Notes under the pieces: generated by a model
Told to the model about the DNA's origin: nothing
Seen by the model: only the letters and a program-made list of their open reading frames with translations
The model's database searches: none
Made by a program: the position numbers and the translations under genes
Part shown: positions 8,804 through 17,209 of the stretch, one piece after another
How the letters are laid out: each line of letters begins with the position of its first letter
Numbering within the stretch: position 1 is the stretch's first letter
From: Wukongibacter sp050859025
GTDB taxonomy: Bacteria > Bacillota > Clostridia > Peptostreptococcales > Caminicellaceae
Assembly (NCBI RefSeq): GCF_050859025.1
Contig: NZ_CP138200.1
Location: 6,324,001 to 6,388,000 of the forward strand
Direction: 5' to 3'
Length of the DNA: 64,000 nucleotides

Positions 8804-8905
8804 TAGAGAGTTTCAAGTAAATCTTAATTTATACATATCAAAATATCTGGCGCTTCTGAGGATTTTTGATGTGTATAAATTAAAGTTTTGACTGGAATCT
8901 CTATA
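8804..8905. repeat. Family A palindromic repeat
   Basis: A full copy of about 102 bases: TATAGAGAGTTTCAAGTAAATC at the left, inner arms TTTATACATATCAAAAT and ATTTTTGATGTGTATAAAT, right end ACTGGAATCTCTATA. The unpaired centre is about 15 bases. Confidence 0.85.
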
Positions 8906-8911
8906 GTAAGA

Positions 8912-8954
8912 TAGAAATACCAAATTTCAAGCGCTTAAGAGCTATTAACATTTT
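8912..8954. repeat. Short repeat C, copy 1
   Basis: AGATAGAAATACCAAATTTC plus AAGCGCTTAAGAGCTATTAA closely matches 9766-9808, which lies downstream of the next minus-strand gene. AAGCGCTT is palindromic. The function is unknown; it may be the remnant of another mobile repeat. Confidence 0.45.
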
Positions 8955-8964
8955 CTTTGAAGCT

Positions 8965-9555
8965 CTATAATCTGATAGTATTTTTAGCTTCATTCATTTT
9001 TTCTACTATAGTATACATGTTGCTAACTCCACCTACAATTAATTTATCCTTAATGTTAAAGTAATCAAGGCATGTACCACATGAAAGAATCTCAACACCT
9101 TCACTTTCTAGCTTTCTTATATGTTCAATAACCTCAGATCCCTCAGTAGTAAGCTTAACTGCACTGTTTACAAATAATATTGCCTTTGGAAATGGCTTTG
9201 ACTCAGTTAATGTATAAAAATATCCTTTAATAAGCACCTTGCCCAGCTCATCTGATCCTTCGCCCATAGAATCCTTTCCTAGTAAAATTACTAAATCTCT
9301 ATTTGAAGGTCTATTCTCTGGTATAAAGTCATTTTCTAGGATTCCCTTAGAAATATTTACATAATAGTCTCCATTAACTTCCTCAATATCTACATTATAG
9401 CTTAGACTCTTAGCTAGCTTAGAAACATTTTCCTTTGCTACTTGATTATCAACTATTGTTGTTATAGTTCCTTCATCTACCTTCTCTATTGCCTTTTTAG
9501 TTTCAATTACCGGCATAGGGCATTGCATTCCCCTTGCATCTACTTTTAATCTCAT
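8965..9555 (-). CDS. yedF: YedF sulfurtransferase-like selenium metabolism protein
   Basis: A 196-residue fusion of an N-terminal TusA/SirA domain (about 1-70, with the CPMP active-site Cys in RGMQCPMPVIETKKAI) and a C-terminal DsrE-like domain (about 90-196). The latter carries SCGTCLDYF, a CxxC in the position expected for selenium-linked YedF. The family is associated with selenophosphate and selenocysteine metabolism. It has its own GGAGGAG ribosome-binding site and pairs with DUF3343 downstream. Confidence 0.88.
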   Translation of the reverse strand: MRLKVDARGMQCPMPVIETKKAIEKVDEGTITTIVDNQVAKENVSKLAKSLSYNVDIEEVNGDYYVNISKGILENDFIPENRPSNRDLVILLGKDSMGEGSDELGKVLIKGYFYTLTESKPFPKAILFVNSAVKLTTEGSEVIEHIRKLESEGVEILSCGTCLDYFNIKDKLIVGGVSNMYTIVEKMNEAKNTIRL

Positions 9556-9765
9556 ATTATACTCCTCCTTCTTTTGAGGTTATTCTTGGTCTTCTACAAC
9601 TATTATAATACTTAAAATAACTTTTAAAGGCCTTATTTTCAAAATATATCCATAAGTTTTATCAATATATAACTGATTCAGTATAAATTTTATCTATAGT
9701 TAAACTACATTAAAACCTTAAAGTTGTTCCTTTTTATAGTAGATTAACTCTCCTAGTTAATAAAA

Positions 9766-9808
9766 TAGAAATACTACATTTCAAGTGCTTAAGGGATATT
9801 AATATATC
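9766..9808. repeat. Short repeat C, copy 2
   Basis: It matches the element at 8912 (TAGAAATAC-A-ATTTCAAG-GCTTAAG). It lies just after the cvpA stop, as copy 1 lies after yedF. The rest of the 9556-9832 interval has no recognisable gene. Confidence 0.45.
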
Positions 9809-9832
9809 CTACTTAAGCAAGTACAGGCTAAC

Positions 9833-10585
9833 TTAGAAATTACCAATCATTTTGCTTCCCCCATAGCTTATCATATTCTTAATCATATATAACAGAATAT
9901 TATAGTCGTAAAATACCCTTGTAATACTTGACGTTTCTAAAGTATTTACTAAGCTACTGTTTGGGAAAATAGAAGCAATAGGAATCATAATAGCTGTAAA
10001 TATGTATATAATAATTATCCCCTTTAAAACTCCCAATATAAGACCTCCCAGTCTATTAAACTGCTTAATGATTGGAAGAGAAGCTATACCATTTAATATA
10101 TTACATGCAATCCCAAGTACAAGCTTTGCTACAAAGAAAATTATTATTATACATAATAAATCTACTATTGTCTTTGTTATCATTTGCGATATATATACAT
10201 TAATATTCTGAAAAACACCATCACTATACTCTGTAAAAAAATCGCTTTGAAAAAATACAGTTTGCAAAGCCCTTGGTAAATTCATCGCTTCAAAGATACT
10301 TTCGTATCCCCCACTCTGAGCTTGCAGGGCATCGGCTGAGCTAAACTTCATATTCTTTAGTACAAACTCCTGCACCTTAAGAGCCCAATTTGTATTCTCT
10401 ATGACAAACTTTGATAGAGAGGGATAGTATAGCTTTGCCACAATACCAGCTACTATATAACTTGCTATATTAAAAAGTGATATTACAAGCCCTACCCCTA
10501 GTCCCCTTATAGCGTTTGTTGCGATAATGATGATAACACATATATCCATCCAATTCAATGGCTCCACCCCTATCTGATCTAACAA
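9833..10585 (-). CDS. CvpA family membrane protein
   Basis: A 250-residue membrane protein with about four to five hydrophobic segments. The CvpA-type C-terminal half contains NRLGGLILGVLKGIIIIYIF. CvpA homologues have been linked to colicin V production and to envelope and stress tolerance; no activity can be read here. It lies 26 bases after the DUF5711 gene and is probably co-transcribed with it. Confidence 0.8.
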   Translation of the reverse strand: MLDQIGVEPLNWMDICVIIIIATNAIRGLGVGLVISLFNIASYIVAGIVAKLYYPSLSKFVIENTNWALKVQEFVLKNMKFSSADALQAQSGGYESIFEAMNLPRALQTVFFQSDFFTEYSDGVFQNINVYISQMITKTIVDLLCIIIIFFVAKLVLGIACNILNGIASLPIIKQFNRLGGLILGVLKGIIIIYIFTAIMIPIASIFPNSSLVNTLETSSITRVFYDYNILLYMIKNMISYGGSKMIGNF

Positions 10586-10611
10586 ATTTCATTAAGCTCT
10601 ACCACTAGAAG

Positions 10612-11748
10612 TTAGTTTAAAGTCATTATCTCTAATCTATCTTTAAATATAATCAAAAGATTTTTTCTAGAAATCCACTTTATATTCTTTATATCCTTAT
10701 TGATCTTCTTTTCTAAAAGCATATCTCCCTTTTTACTGAATATGTATATTGTTCTATCGGTAGAAACTGCTATCCTATCATCAATCACATCTAACCCCAA
10801 TACTTCTCCTGCAAAGGGAGTTTCATTTATAATATTACCACCTGAGTTCAATTGACTGATAGTATTTCTATTTTTAGTATCTATTATTGTATTTTTTTTA
10901 CTTACAAGATTTAATACAAGTACCCCGTTATCTGTAAGGATACCCTTATTTAAAGTCCCTTCGAGTCTTTTTTCCCACAACACATTACCATCATCAGCAA
11001 TATTTAATATTTTATTACTTCCCAAAATTAGTAGCTTGTTATTGTCTGTAAGTAGTATTCTATAGACAACATCATTGTCATATTTTTTTCCTGCTAAAAC
11101 CTTTCCATCAAGAGAATAAAAAATAATATTACTGTAGAATTTGTTCTCTTCAACTGCTAGGATTGTTAGGGCTATCTTACTGCTATCCTTGGATAAATCC
11201 CCATCAAATATTACTCCCTTTGGAATGGAAAAGTTTGAAACTGTTTCTCCATTAGAATCAAAAACATAAATTTCTGTTTCAAGCATTACAAGAACATATC
11301 CATCATCATTAACCCTTATATCCAATACCTTCTTATCTATAGCCTTTTCTACCTTTATTTTTCCTTCATAATCTATATAATAGATTTCACCTCTCAAAGC
11401 CCCGGCTACTACTATAGTACTCCTATTTCCACCTATAATAGCTTCATCAATATTTAATTCTTTTTCCCACAGCTTATCACCGCCTTGGTTATATATACTT
11501 AATTTATTTTTTTGAAATTTAATAATATGTTCATTAAGACTATCTATATTAACCTTTTCATCGTTTTGCCTTCTCTTAGCATATTCAATTACTCCCACTT
11601 TTTTCAAACCCATACTTTTATTGCTAAACATATTCTTTATTCCTGTACCAATCTTTATCAAGCCAAATGTTAATACACTAATTGTTAGTAAAAAAATTAA
11701 AAACCTAGTCCTGTTATATTTTTTTCTTTTATTAGCCAAGGTTTTCAC
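10612..11748 (-). CDS. DUF5711-type membrane-anchored beta-propeller protein
   Basis: A 378-residue protein with an N-terminal Lys/Arg-rich stretch and one membrane segment (about 17-36), followed by an extracellular repeat region. Repeats such as NIADDGNVLWEKRLEGTLNK, DYEGKIKVEKAI and YIFSKKGDMLLEKKI resemble PQQ/WD40-like blades. This matches the DUF5711 family that neighbours cvpA in clostridia. The role is unknown; it may bind an extracellular partner. Confidence 0.65.
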   Translation of the reverse strand: MKTLANKRKKYNRTRFLIFLLTISVLTFGLIKIGTGIKNMFSNKSMGLKKVGVIEYAKRRQNDEKVNIDSLNEHIIKFQKNKLSIYNQGGDKLWEKELNIDEAIIGGNRSTIVVAGALRGEIYYIDYEGKIKVEKAIDKKVLDIRVNDDGYVLVMLETEIYVFDSNGETVSNFSIPKGVIFDGDLSKDSSKIALTILAVEENKFYSNIIFYSLDGKVLAGKKYDNDVVYRILLTDNNKLLILGSNKILNIADDGNVLWEKRLEGTLNKGILTDNGVLVLNLVSKKNTIIDTKNRNTISQLNSGGNIINETPFAGEVLGLDVIDDRIAVSTDRTIYIFSKKGDMLLEKKINKDIKNIKWISRKNLLIIFKDRLEIMTLN

Positions 11749-11903
11749 TCCTTAAGAAATACAGTCTATATGCCATTTTATTATAACATAGAACAATGGT
11801 ATCTGACGATTCCTCATACCAGTCACTATAATTAGGAGACAAAAAATTTTAATACATTAAATTCTTACTTCCTGTTAAATTCTTCTTTAAAAAATAGCCT
11901 TAA

Positions 11904-11946
11904 TAGAAGCAGGGAATAGCCCAAATGGATTATTCCCTGCTTTCTA
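11904..11946 (-). terminator. Terminator of the PAS-SpoIIE gene
   Basis: An AGAAGCAGGGAATA / TATTCCCTGCTTTCT stem with a loop of about 10 bases, 20 bases downstream of the phosphatase stop codon. Confidence 0.85.
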
Positions 11947-11966
11947 TTATGTCAATATATCTTCTT

Positions 11967-13082
11967 CTATATAACTTCCATCATCATTATGGCTATATCG
12001 TCATCAAATTTGTTATTTGAAAAATCCACTACATCATCAACAATTTTGTTTACTAAGGTTCCACCACTAGCATGAAGGTTTTCAAAACATATTTCTAAAA
12101 TACGATCTGAATAAACTTCTTTAAAATTATTTCTTGCCTCACTTATTCCATCTGTATAGAAAAGCACTCTATCTCCTTTATTAAGATGTATAGTATGCTG
12201 TGTATATTCTACGTCATCAAACAAATTGCATATTGGAAGTCCTGGTAAGAAGATTTCGTGGGCTTCATCATCATTAAAAATAATGGGCATACAATTATGT
12301 CCTCCATTTACAATTTTAATTGTAGAATCCTTCTTATTAAATACCCCATAAAGAATAGTTATATAGTAGTTATCATCAAGACCTAGCTCTTTATATCTGG
12401 AGTTTAAATAGTTTAGAGTATATCCTGGATTTAAGGCATCCTTTTTAAGGCTCTTTAATGTTTGTCTAATAAACATTGTCATCATAGAAGCCGTTACACC
12501 ATGACCAGAAACATCAGCCATATATATTCCTATATTTTCCTCATCAATGTTAATGATATCAAAGACATCTCCGCCTAACATCTCACTTGGAATATATTTT
12601 GAGTCTATCCTTATCATGTCATTATATGTGCCGTCTTGTGGTATTATTCTTTGTTGTATATACTTCGCAAAATCTAAGTCCTTTTTCATTTTTAGATTTT
12701 GATCGAGTATAATTTTCTCCATCTTTTTCTTCTCAGTAACGTCCCTAAAAACCTCTACAGCACAATATATCTTGCCATTTTCATCACGTATTGGAGAGCT
12801 TACTACAGAAAATATCTTATCCTTTACAATTTCCTCTTTTTTTATTATCTTACCATGTTTTATGGTTGTTTCTGTAATACAGTTTTTACATCTGCAGGGC
12901 TTACCTAGTGAAGTATAGCAGGCCTGTCCCCTTACATCTCCAATTAGATTCTTCATAGGATCGTTAAGAAAAATTATCCTATTATTTTTATCTACAACCC
13001 TTACAAGGTCTATCATTCCTGCCAATATGTCTTCAGTAAATCGTTTCTGTCTCTCGAGTTTTTTGGTCAATATCTTTTCCAT
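11967..13082 (-). CDS. PAS domain PP2C-type (SpoIIE-like) serine phosphatase
   Basis: A 371-residue signalling phosphatase. The N-terminal PAS domain (about 15-125) has an unusual Cys cluster (CYTSLGKPCRCKNC) that could bind a metal or sense redox. A short coiled coil follows, then a SpoIIE/RsbU PP2C domain (about 145-371) with SEMLGGDVFDI, ADVSGHGVTASMM, NGGHN and FYTDGISEARN, the metal-binding motifs of this class. The usual targets are anti-anti-sigma factors; none is encoded nearby. It is monocistronic with its own terminator. Confidence 0.9.
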   Translation of the reverse strand: MEKILTKKLERQKRFTEDILAGMIDLVRVVDKNNRIIFLNDPMKNLIGDVRGQACYTSLGKPCRCKNCITETTIKHGKIIKKEEIVKDKIFSVVSSPIRDENGKIYCAVEVFRDVTEKKKMEKIILDQNLKMKKDLDFAKYIQQRIIPQDGTYNDMIRIDSKYIPSEMLGGDVFDIINIDEENIGIYMADVSGHGVTASMMTMFIRQTLKSLKKDALNPGYTLNYLNSRYKELGLDDNYYITILYGVFNKKDSTIKIVNGGHNCMPIIFNDDEAHEIFLPGLPICNLFDDVEYTQHTIHLNKGDRVLFYTDGISEARNNFKEVYSDRILEICFENLHASGGTLVNKIVDDVVDFSNNKFDDDIAIMMMEVI

Positions 13083-13326
13083 AGGCTTCTCCCCATTTTA
13101 TATGGATATTTAAGAACGGAAACAACTGTTCTCTTAGTATTTATTCTATATGAATAGTTAAATTCCTGTAGCTATTAAAAATTTTAATTTTTTATTTATA
13201 TATCAAAATTATTTTATAACTTATGATACAAACATTATAATACAAACACTATAAAATTAAAAATTAATTTTATGGTACATATAGGTTTTTATATGTACGA
13301 AAATTGTTATAACTTAATGGTTTCCT

Positions 13327-14745
13327 TTATGTTTCTGGATAAAAAGTCCCATTAATAATTTCCTCTATATATCTTAATCTATCAGTCCCTAATGAAGATA
13401 TAAATTGGACTAAATATTCTTCCCATTCACTTACTGTATATCTTCTTTTTAATGTATCCAGTACATTTATATTGTCTATTCTACCAACTTCAAACTCATC
13501 AGTTAAGAAAATTTTAGCTAACATGGCAAGCTCTATATCCTCCATTTTAGAATATAGGGCTAGATACTCTTTTCCAAACAAACAATCTGAGTTAAGCATA
13601 TCTAGAAAATCTTTCAAGGACTCAATACTAGACCTTATAATACTAATTTTATGAGCTAAATCACTAGCTTCAAAAATTTTATCTATAACTTTTCTAAAAT
13701 TTTCGTCATCCATTCTATCGCTTTCTTTAAATATTATCCCTCTTCCTTCAACCTTTTTACCATTATCCTTTATTATTAAATATTTAAAAGCTCCACAATC
13801 CACTGCATTTAATATCCTACCTATTAAGATCTCCTTGTATCTATTAAGATAACTTCTAATTTCTATGATATTACAAGATATATCATCTAGCATTTTATAA
13901 ATGGCTTCTTCAATTACGTCTTCTAGTTTATAGGTCTTCAGACTCCTAAATAGTTTAGTCAAATAAGAATACTGCTGGTTAGATATTATAAGATTCTTAG
14001 CTACTCCTCCAGACAATAAAGAAAATATGGCATTATTAACTACTATTTCAAAAACATTTATATATAGATTCTTTGACTCTATATTATGCAATTCCCCATA
14101 AGACTTAATTATCTTATTAATTTCAGATACAGAGAATAAGCTGCAAAAATAATTCTCTATACCTAGATTAGTTAGATAGTTCTTAATATAATATACTCCT
14201 CTAGCCCTCATGTCATCAAAAACTAAGGGATAGTCTATGCTAGTCATTGTATCATGGGAGTTGAACCTTATCTCATACACTTTGAAAAAGTCGCGGAGTG
14301 CATTATCTAGGGTATCATTATAAATGACTAGTGGTATATCTAGCTTCTTTTCTATCATTTCCTTGTACTTTATCTTAGTATCCTCAGTACATTGCCTTAC
14401 CTGTTCATATCCTCTGATATATATCTTCTGTAAGTCATCTTTATTAAGAATAGCTAAAGCATCCTCTAAGTTATCGAACTCTGATATATATGCATCTATA
14501 CAATACAATGATGATATCAAAATCCTTTCTGCCGTTTCCACCCTTACCGAGGAGCTATCGCCCTTGGTATATTTTAATATCAAGTCCCTTATCACATCTT
14601 GAAGCTGTATTTGAAATCTATTTATAGTACTTTCATTTACTAGACCAGCTTCATATCCCAGCTTCAATAGGGACACCGTATACTGACTCATATCTAATTC
14701 ATCTCTGTTTATCTTTTTATTACTACTTATTACTATATTATCCAT
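13327..14745 (-). CDS. Conserved clostridial protein, DUF6179-like
   Basis: A 472-residue, largely helical soluble protein with no membrane segment or catalytic motif that I recognise. Size and pairing with the 142-residue gene just upstream (29-base gap) fit the DUF6179/DUF6323 pair of clostridia, which I recall by name only. The gene has two neighbouring termini rich in rare Ile/Leu codons like the rest of the region, so transfer is not suggested. The function is unknown. Confidence 0.5.
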   Translation of the reverse strand: MDNIVISSNKKINRDELDMSQYTVSLLKLGYEAGLVNESTINRFQIQLQDVIRDLILKYTKGDSSSVRVETAERILISSLYCIDAYISEFDNLEDALAILNKDDLQKIYIRGYEQVRQCTEDTKIKYKEMIEKKLDIPLVIYNDTLDNALRDFFKVYEIRFNSHDTMTSIDYPLVFDDMRARGVYYIKNYLTNLGIENYFCSLFSVSEINKIIKSYGELHNIESKNLYINVFEIVVNNAIFSLLSGGVAKNLIISNQQYSYLTKLFRSLKTYKLEDVIEEAIYKMLDDISCNIIEIRSYLNRYKEILIGRILNAVDCGAFKYLIIKDNGKKVEGRGIIFKESDRMDDENFRKVIDKIFEASDLAHKISIIRSSIESLKDFLDMLNSDCLFGKEYLALYSKMEDIELAMLAKIFLTDEFEVGRIDNINVLDTLKRRYTVSEWEEYLVQFISSLGTDRLRYIEEIINGTFYPET

Positions 14746-14774
14746 ATCCCTAACTCCCCTCCCCCCTGTATTTA

Positions 14775-15203
14775 TTAAAGATTTTCTCGCCTAAATTTTG
14801 TGGCATACCTTTCCATATTGATCCATAGTAAATCTAATGATCCTCTACAGTCATTGTTAAAAAACTGTATCATAAGCTCTATAAGAATATCATCACTCAG
14901 TGTATCATCGGTCTCCCTTTTTACGAAATAGAATATTTCTTGAAGTTCTATTAATGTTTCCATATAATTTTCTTGAATAATGTAAGGAGATGATCTAAAG
15001 CTTTCTATAATCTTCCTTAGAACATCTATGCCTAGCTCTACCAATCCGTAATTAACCAATATATTATCTCTTTCCTTAATGACTTCTTTAATTTCTAAAA
15101 GAGTTAACGAATTATTGTAATTACTAGCAGCTTCACTCAAATATCGGAACAACTGTCTCGCTTCGAGGTCATAATGTTTCTTATTTAGTAAATCTAAAAA
15201 CAT
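14775..15203 (-). CDS. Conserved clostridial protein, DUF6323-like
   Basis: A 142-residue helical protein starting after GAGGAGG. The helices LLEIKEVIKERDNILVNYGLVELG and MFLDLLNKKHYDLEARQLFR resemble the DUF6323 family, always found next to the larger DUF6179-type protein encoded immediately downstream here. The two probably form a complex; this is inferred from gene pairing. No enzymatic motif is visible. Confidence 0.5.
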   Translation of the reverse strand: MFLDLLNKKHYDLEARQLFRYLSEAASNYNNSLTLLEIKEVIKERDNILVNYGLVELGIDVLRKIIESFRSSPYIIQENYMETLIELQEIFYFVKRETDDTLSDDILIELMIQFFNNDCRGSLDLLWINMERYATKFRRENL

Positions 15204-15241
15204 ATTTGAATCCTCCTCAAATTATTTTCCAATATAACCTA

Positions 15242-15270
15242 TTGACAATGATTTAATTTTATGGTATAAT
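15242..15270 (+). promoter_or_regulatory. Consensus sigma-A promoter, possible small-RNA gene
   Basis: TTGACA, a 17-base spacer and TATAAT on the plus strand form a perfect consensus match. The predicted start is about 15277. Downstream lie about 130 bases with only an 18-residue ORF (15345-15401, no ribosome-binding site) before a terminator stem that is now split by the IS3 insertion. Confidence 0.7.
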
Positions 15271-15276
15271 TAAGTT

Positions 15277-15430
15277 TAATAGTTTTTTAGAATTCTGATT
15301 AGTAATTATAACTCACAATTGCTTTTTTGTCAACGATTCAAGTTATGAATAGGAACTCAGAAGGTATCGAACTTCTTAATTTTAGATTAGATTTTTCTTG
15401 AAAAAAATAACCCCTGTGGAAATTTTGATA
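15277..15430 (+). ncRNA. Candidate small RNA, 3' end separated by IS3 insertion
   Basis: A transcript from the consensus promoter at 15242 would run to the AATAACCCC-TGTGGAAA arm at 15407-15423. Its complementary arm TTTCCATAGGGGTTATTTTTT lies at 17134-17154, beyond the IS. Before the insertion this would have been an RNA of about 180 bases ending in a terminator. I see no match to 6S RNA or another family that I can defend, and an mRNA leader remains possible. Confidence 0.35.
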
Positions 15431-15493
15431 TGCTCCCCTTGTAGTGGACAGTTTAAATAATAAAACTGTTTGCTACGAGGAGGAGCATTTTCT

Positions 15494-16177
15494 ATGGGAA
15501 GAAAACCTAAGGTTTCTTGTGAATTAAAGCTAGGAGCAGTTATGAAATACCTAAATAATGAAGGATCATACGAAACAATTGCATCCATGTATGATATTAA
15601 TTGGACAACTTTAAGAGCCTGGGTAAAAAATTACCAAGCATTGGGCGCTGATGGACTTCGCGCAAAATCTACAAATAAGCACTATAGTGCCTCATTTAAA
15701 GTACAAGTTATAAATTCATATTTAAATGGAGAAGGTTCATTTATTGATCTATCTAAAAAGTATAAGATACCTTCTAAAAGAACCATAATGAATTGGGTTT
15801 TAAAGTATAATAGTCATGAACAGTTAAAATCTTCAGGTACGGGAGGAGCTATTGTCATGACTAAAGGAAGAAAAACAACACTCGATGAACGCATTGAGAT
15901 TATAGAATATTGTATTGATAATGAGTGTAACTATGCAAAGACGGCTGAAAAATTCCAAGTATCCTATCAGCAAGTTTACACTTGGACTAAGAAATATAAA
16001 AAAAGCGGGATTGAAGGATTACAAGACCGAAGAGGTAAGGGCAAAACAGAAAGTGAGTTAACTGAAATTGAAAAACTAAGAGCACAAAATAAGCTGCTAC
16101 AAGCAGAAAATCGCAAACAGCAGATGGAGATAGATTTTCTAAAAAAGTTAGAAGAGATAGAAAGGAGGCGGTCCTAA
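15494..16177 (+). CDS. IS3-family OrfA, helix-turn-helix protein
   Basis: A 228-residue DNA-binding component of the transposase. The ATG at 15494 is preceded by GAGGAGG; an upstream TTG lacks a site. There are three helix-turn-helix-like units: LNNEGSYETIASMYDINWTT, a second around YLNGEGSFIDLSKKYKIPSK, and ECNYAKTAEKFQVSYQQVYT. This is longer than a minimal OrfA, as in the two-HTH IS150-type group. A Leu-zipper-like coiled coil (about 190-225) precedes the frameshift site A AAA AAG (16141-16147), from which the OrfAB fusion would be made. Confidence 0.9.
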   Translation: MGRKPKVSCELKLGAVMKYLNNEGSYETIASMYDINWTTLRAWVKNYQALGADGLRAKSTNKHYSASFKVQVINSYLNGEGSFIDLSKKYKIPSKRTIMNWVLKYNSHEQLKSSGTGGAIVMTKGRKTTLDERIEIIEYCIDNECNYAKTAEKFQVSYQQVYTWTKKYKKSGIEGLQDRRGKGKTESELTEIEKLRAQNKLLQAENRKQQMEIDFLKKLEEIERRRS

Positions 16178-17061
16178 GTAATGTAAGACATGAAACGATT
16201 TACACAACGATAAAAGAATTAAATAAATCAAAGAGTTATTCGATTTCAGAATTATGTACATATATTGAAATCCCACGCTCATCCTACTACAAGTGGAACA
16301 ATCGCAATGAAAGCAAAAATGAAAATTTCAACAAACACCTTGTTGAAATTATTAAAGAGAAGTATGAAGAACAAGATGGAATTCCAGGTTATCGGCAAAT
16401 GACCATAATCATCAATCGTGAGACTGATTTTCATGTAAATCACAAAAGAATCTATCGCTTAATGGATATCCTTGGCTTAAAATCAGTTTGTAGACCTAAG
16501 AAAAAGAAATATGTGAAATCGACACCTGAAACGACAGCCGAAAATATCTTAGATCGCAAATTTAATGCTAACAACTTTGGTGAAAAGTGGTTAACAGATG
16601 TGACTGAGTTTAAATACGGTGCAAATAGCAAAGCTTATCTTAGTGCAATTATTGATTTGGCAGATAAAAGTGTCGTTGCTTACGTGCTTGGAAAGTCAAA
16701 TAATAACTCACTGGTATTTGAAACCTTTAAAAGGGCAAATGAAATTCATCCAAATGTAACGCCACTATTTCACAGCGACAGGGGGTTTCAATACACCTCA
16801 AAACTGTTTAAAAATATGTTAGAAAAAGCTGGAATGACTCAAAGTATGTCTCGTGTAGGACGCTGTATTGATAATGGCCCAATGGAAGCCTTCTGGGGAA
16901 TGTTAAAATCTGAAATGTATCACTTAAATAAATTTGATACATATGAAGAATTAGAACAATCTATTGATAAATATATATACTTTTATAATAACCGACGATA
17001 CCAGAAGCGATTGAAGAGCATGACCCCAATCGAATATCGTAAACAATTATTAGCTGCATAA
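16168..17061 (+). CDS. IS3-family OrfB, DDE transposase
   Basis: The catalytic part of the transposase, reading in the -1 frame relative to orfA. The frame is open well upstream of the first ATG (16399), so it is made by frameshifting at 16141-16147, as usual for IS3. It contains the HTH_21-like region (RSSYYKW, GIPGYRQM, VNHKRIYRLM) and the rve integrase core. The DDE residues are visible in WLTDVTEF, HSDRGFQY and GPMEAFWGMLKSE. The C-terminal YNNRRYQKRLKSMTPIEYR is intact. The element looks potentially active. Confidence 0.9.
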   Translation, partial: AVLSNVRHETIYTTIKELNKSKSYSISELCTYIEIPRSSYYKWNNRNESKNENFNKHLVEIIKEKYEEQDGIPGYRQMTIIINRETDFHVNHKRIYRLMDILGLKSVCRPKKKKYVKSTPETTAENILDRKFNANNFGEKWLTDVTEFKYGANSKAYLSAIIDLADKSVVAYVLGKSNNNSLVFETFKRANEIHPNVTPLFHSDRGFQYTSKLFKNMLEKAGMTQSMSRVGRCIDNGPMEAFWGMLKSEMYHLNKFDTYEELEQSIDKYIYFYNNRRYQKRLKSMTPIEYRKQLLAA

Positions 17062-17063
17062 AA

Positions 17064-17095
17064 AGAACGCTAACCAATATTTGATTAGCGTAAGT
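17064..17095 (+). terminator. IS3 internal hairpin
   Basis: An ACGCTAA / TTAGCGT stem just after the transposase stop codon, without a strong T-run. It is probably the element's own terminator or a barrier to read-through. Confidence 0.45.
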
Positions 17096-17133
17096 TTATA
17101 TTATTTTCACTGTCTACTTGACAGGGGCATGTT

Positions 17134-17156
17134 CATTTCCATAGGGGTTATTTTTT
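17134..17156 (-). terminator. Split bidirectional terminator, right arm
   Basis: TTTCCATAGGGGTTATTTTTT is complementary to AAAAAATAACCCCTGTGGAAA at 15403-15423. The two arms formed one hairpin with T-tracts in both directions, serving pepA on the minus strand and the candidate RNA on the plus strand. The IS3 element now separates them by 1.7 kb. Confidence 0.7.
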
Positions 17157-17209
17157 GTATTCTTATTTATTTTATTAAAAGATACTCATTTTATCATAAT
17201 TAATGAACT

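Larger units (their letters stand above)
15431..17129 (+). mobile_element. IS3-family insertion sequence
   Basis: The element begins TGCTCCCCTTGTAGTGGACAG and ends CTGTCTACTTGACAGGGGCA. These are imperfect inverted ends with terminal TG...CA, as in the IS3 family. It holds overlapping orfA and orfB with a -1 frameshift site. The flanks form the two arms of one terminator hairpin, so the insertion is in the loop. I do not see an unambiguous target duplication. Confidence 0.9.

Noticed and set aside
8700..8905. CRISPR array
   Set aside because: The repeats are long palindromes scattered singly across the window, not regularly spaced direct repeats with spacers, and no cas genes are present.
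15345..15401. An 18-residue peptide gene
   Set aside because: No ribosome-binding site; kept only as a note within the candidate RNA.
15277..15430. 6S RNA
   Set aside because: Length and promoter fit, but I could not pair the 5' and 3' parts into the long 6S rod with a central bubble.
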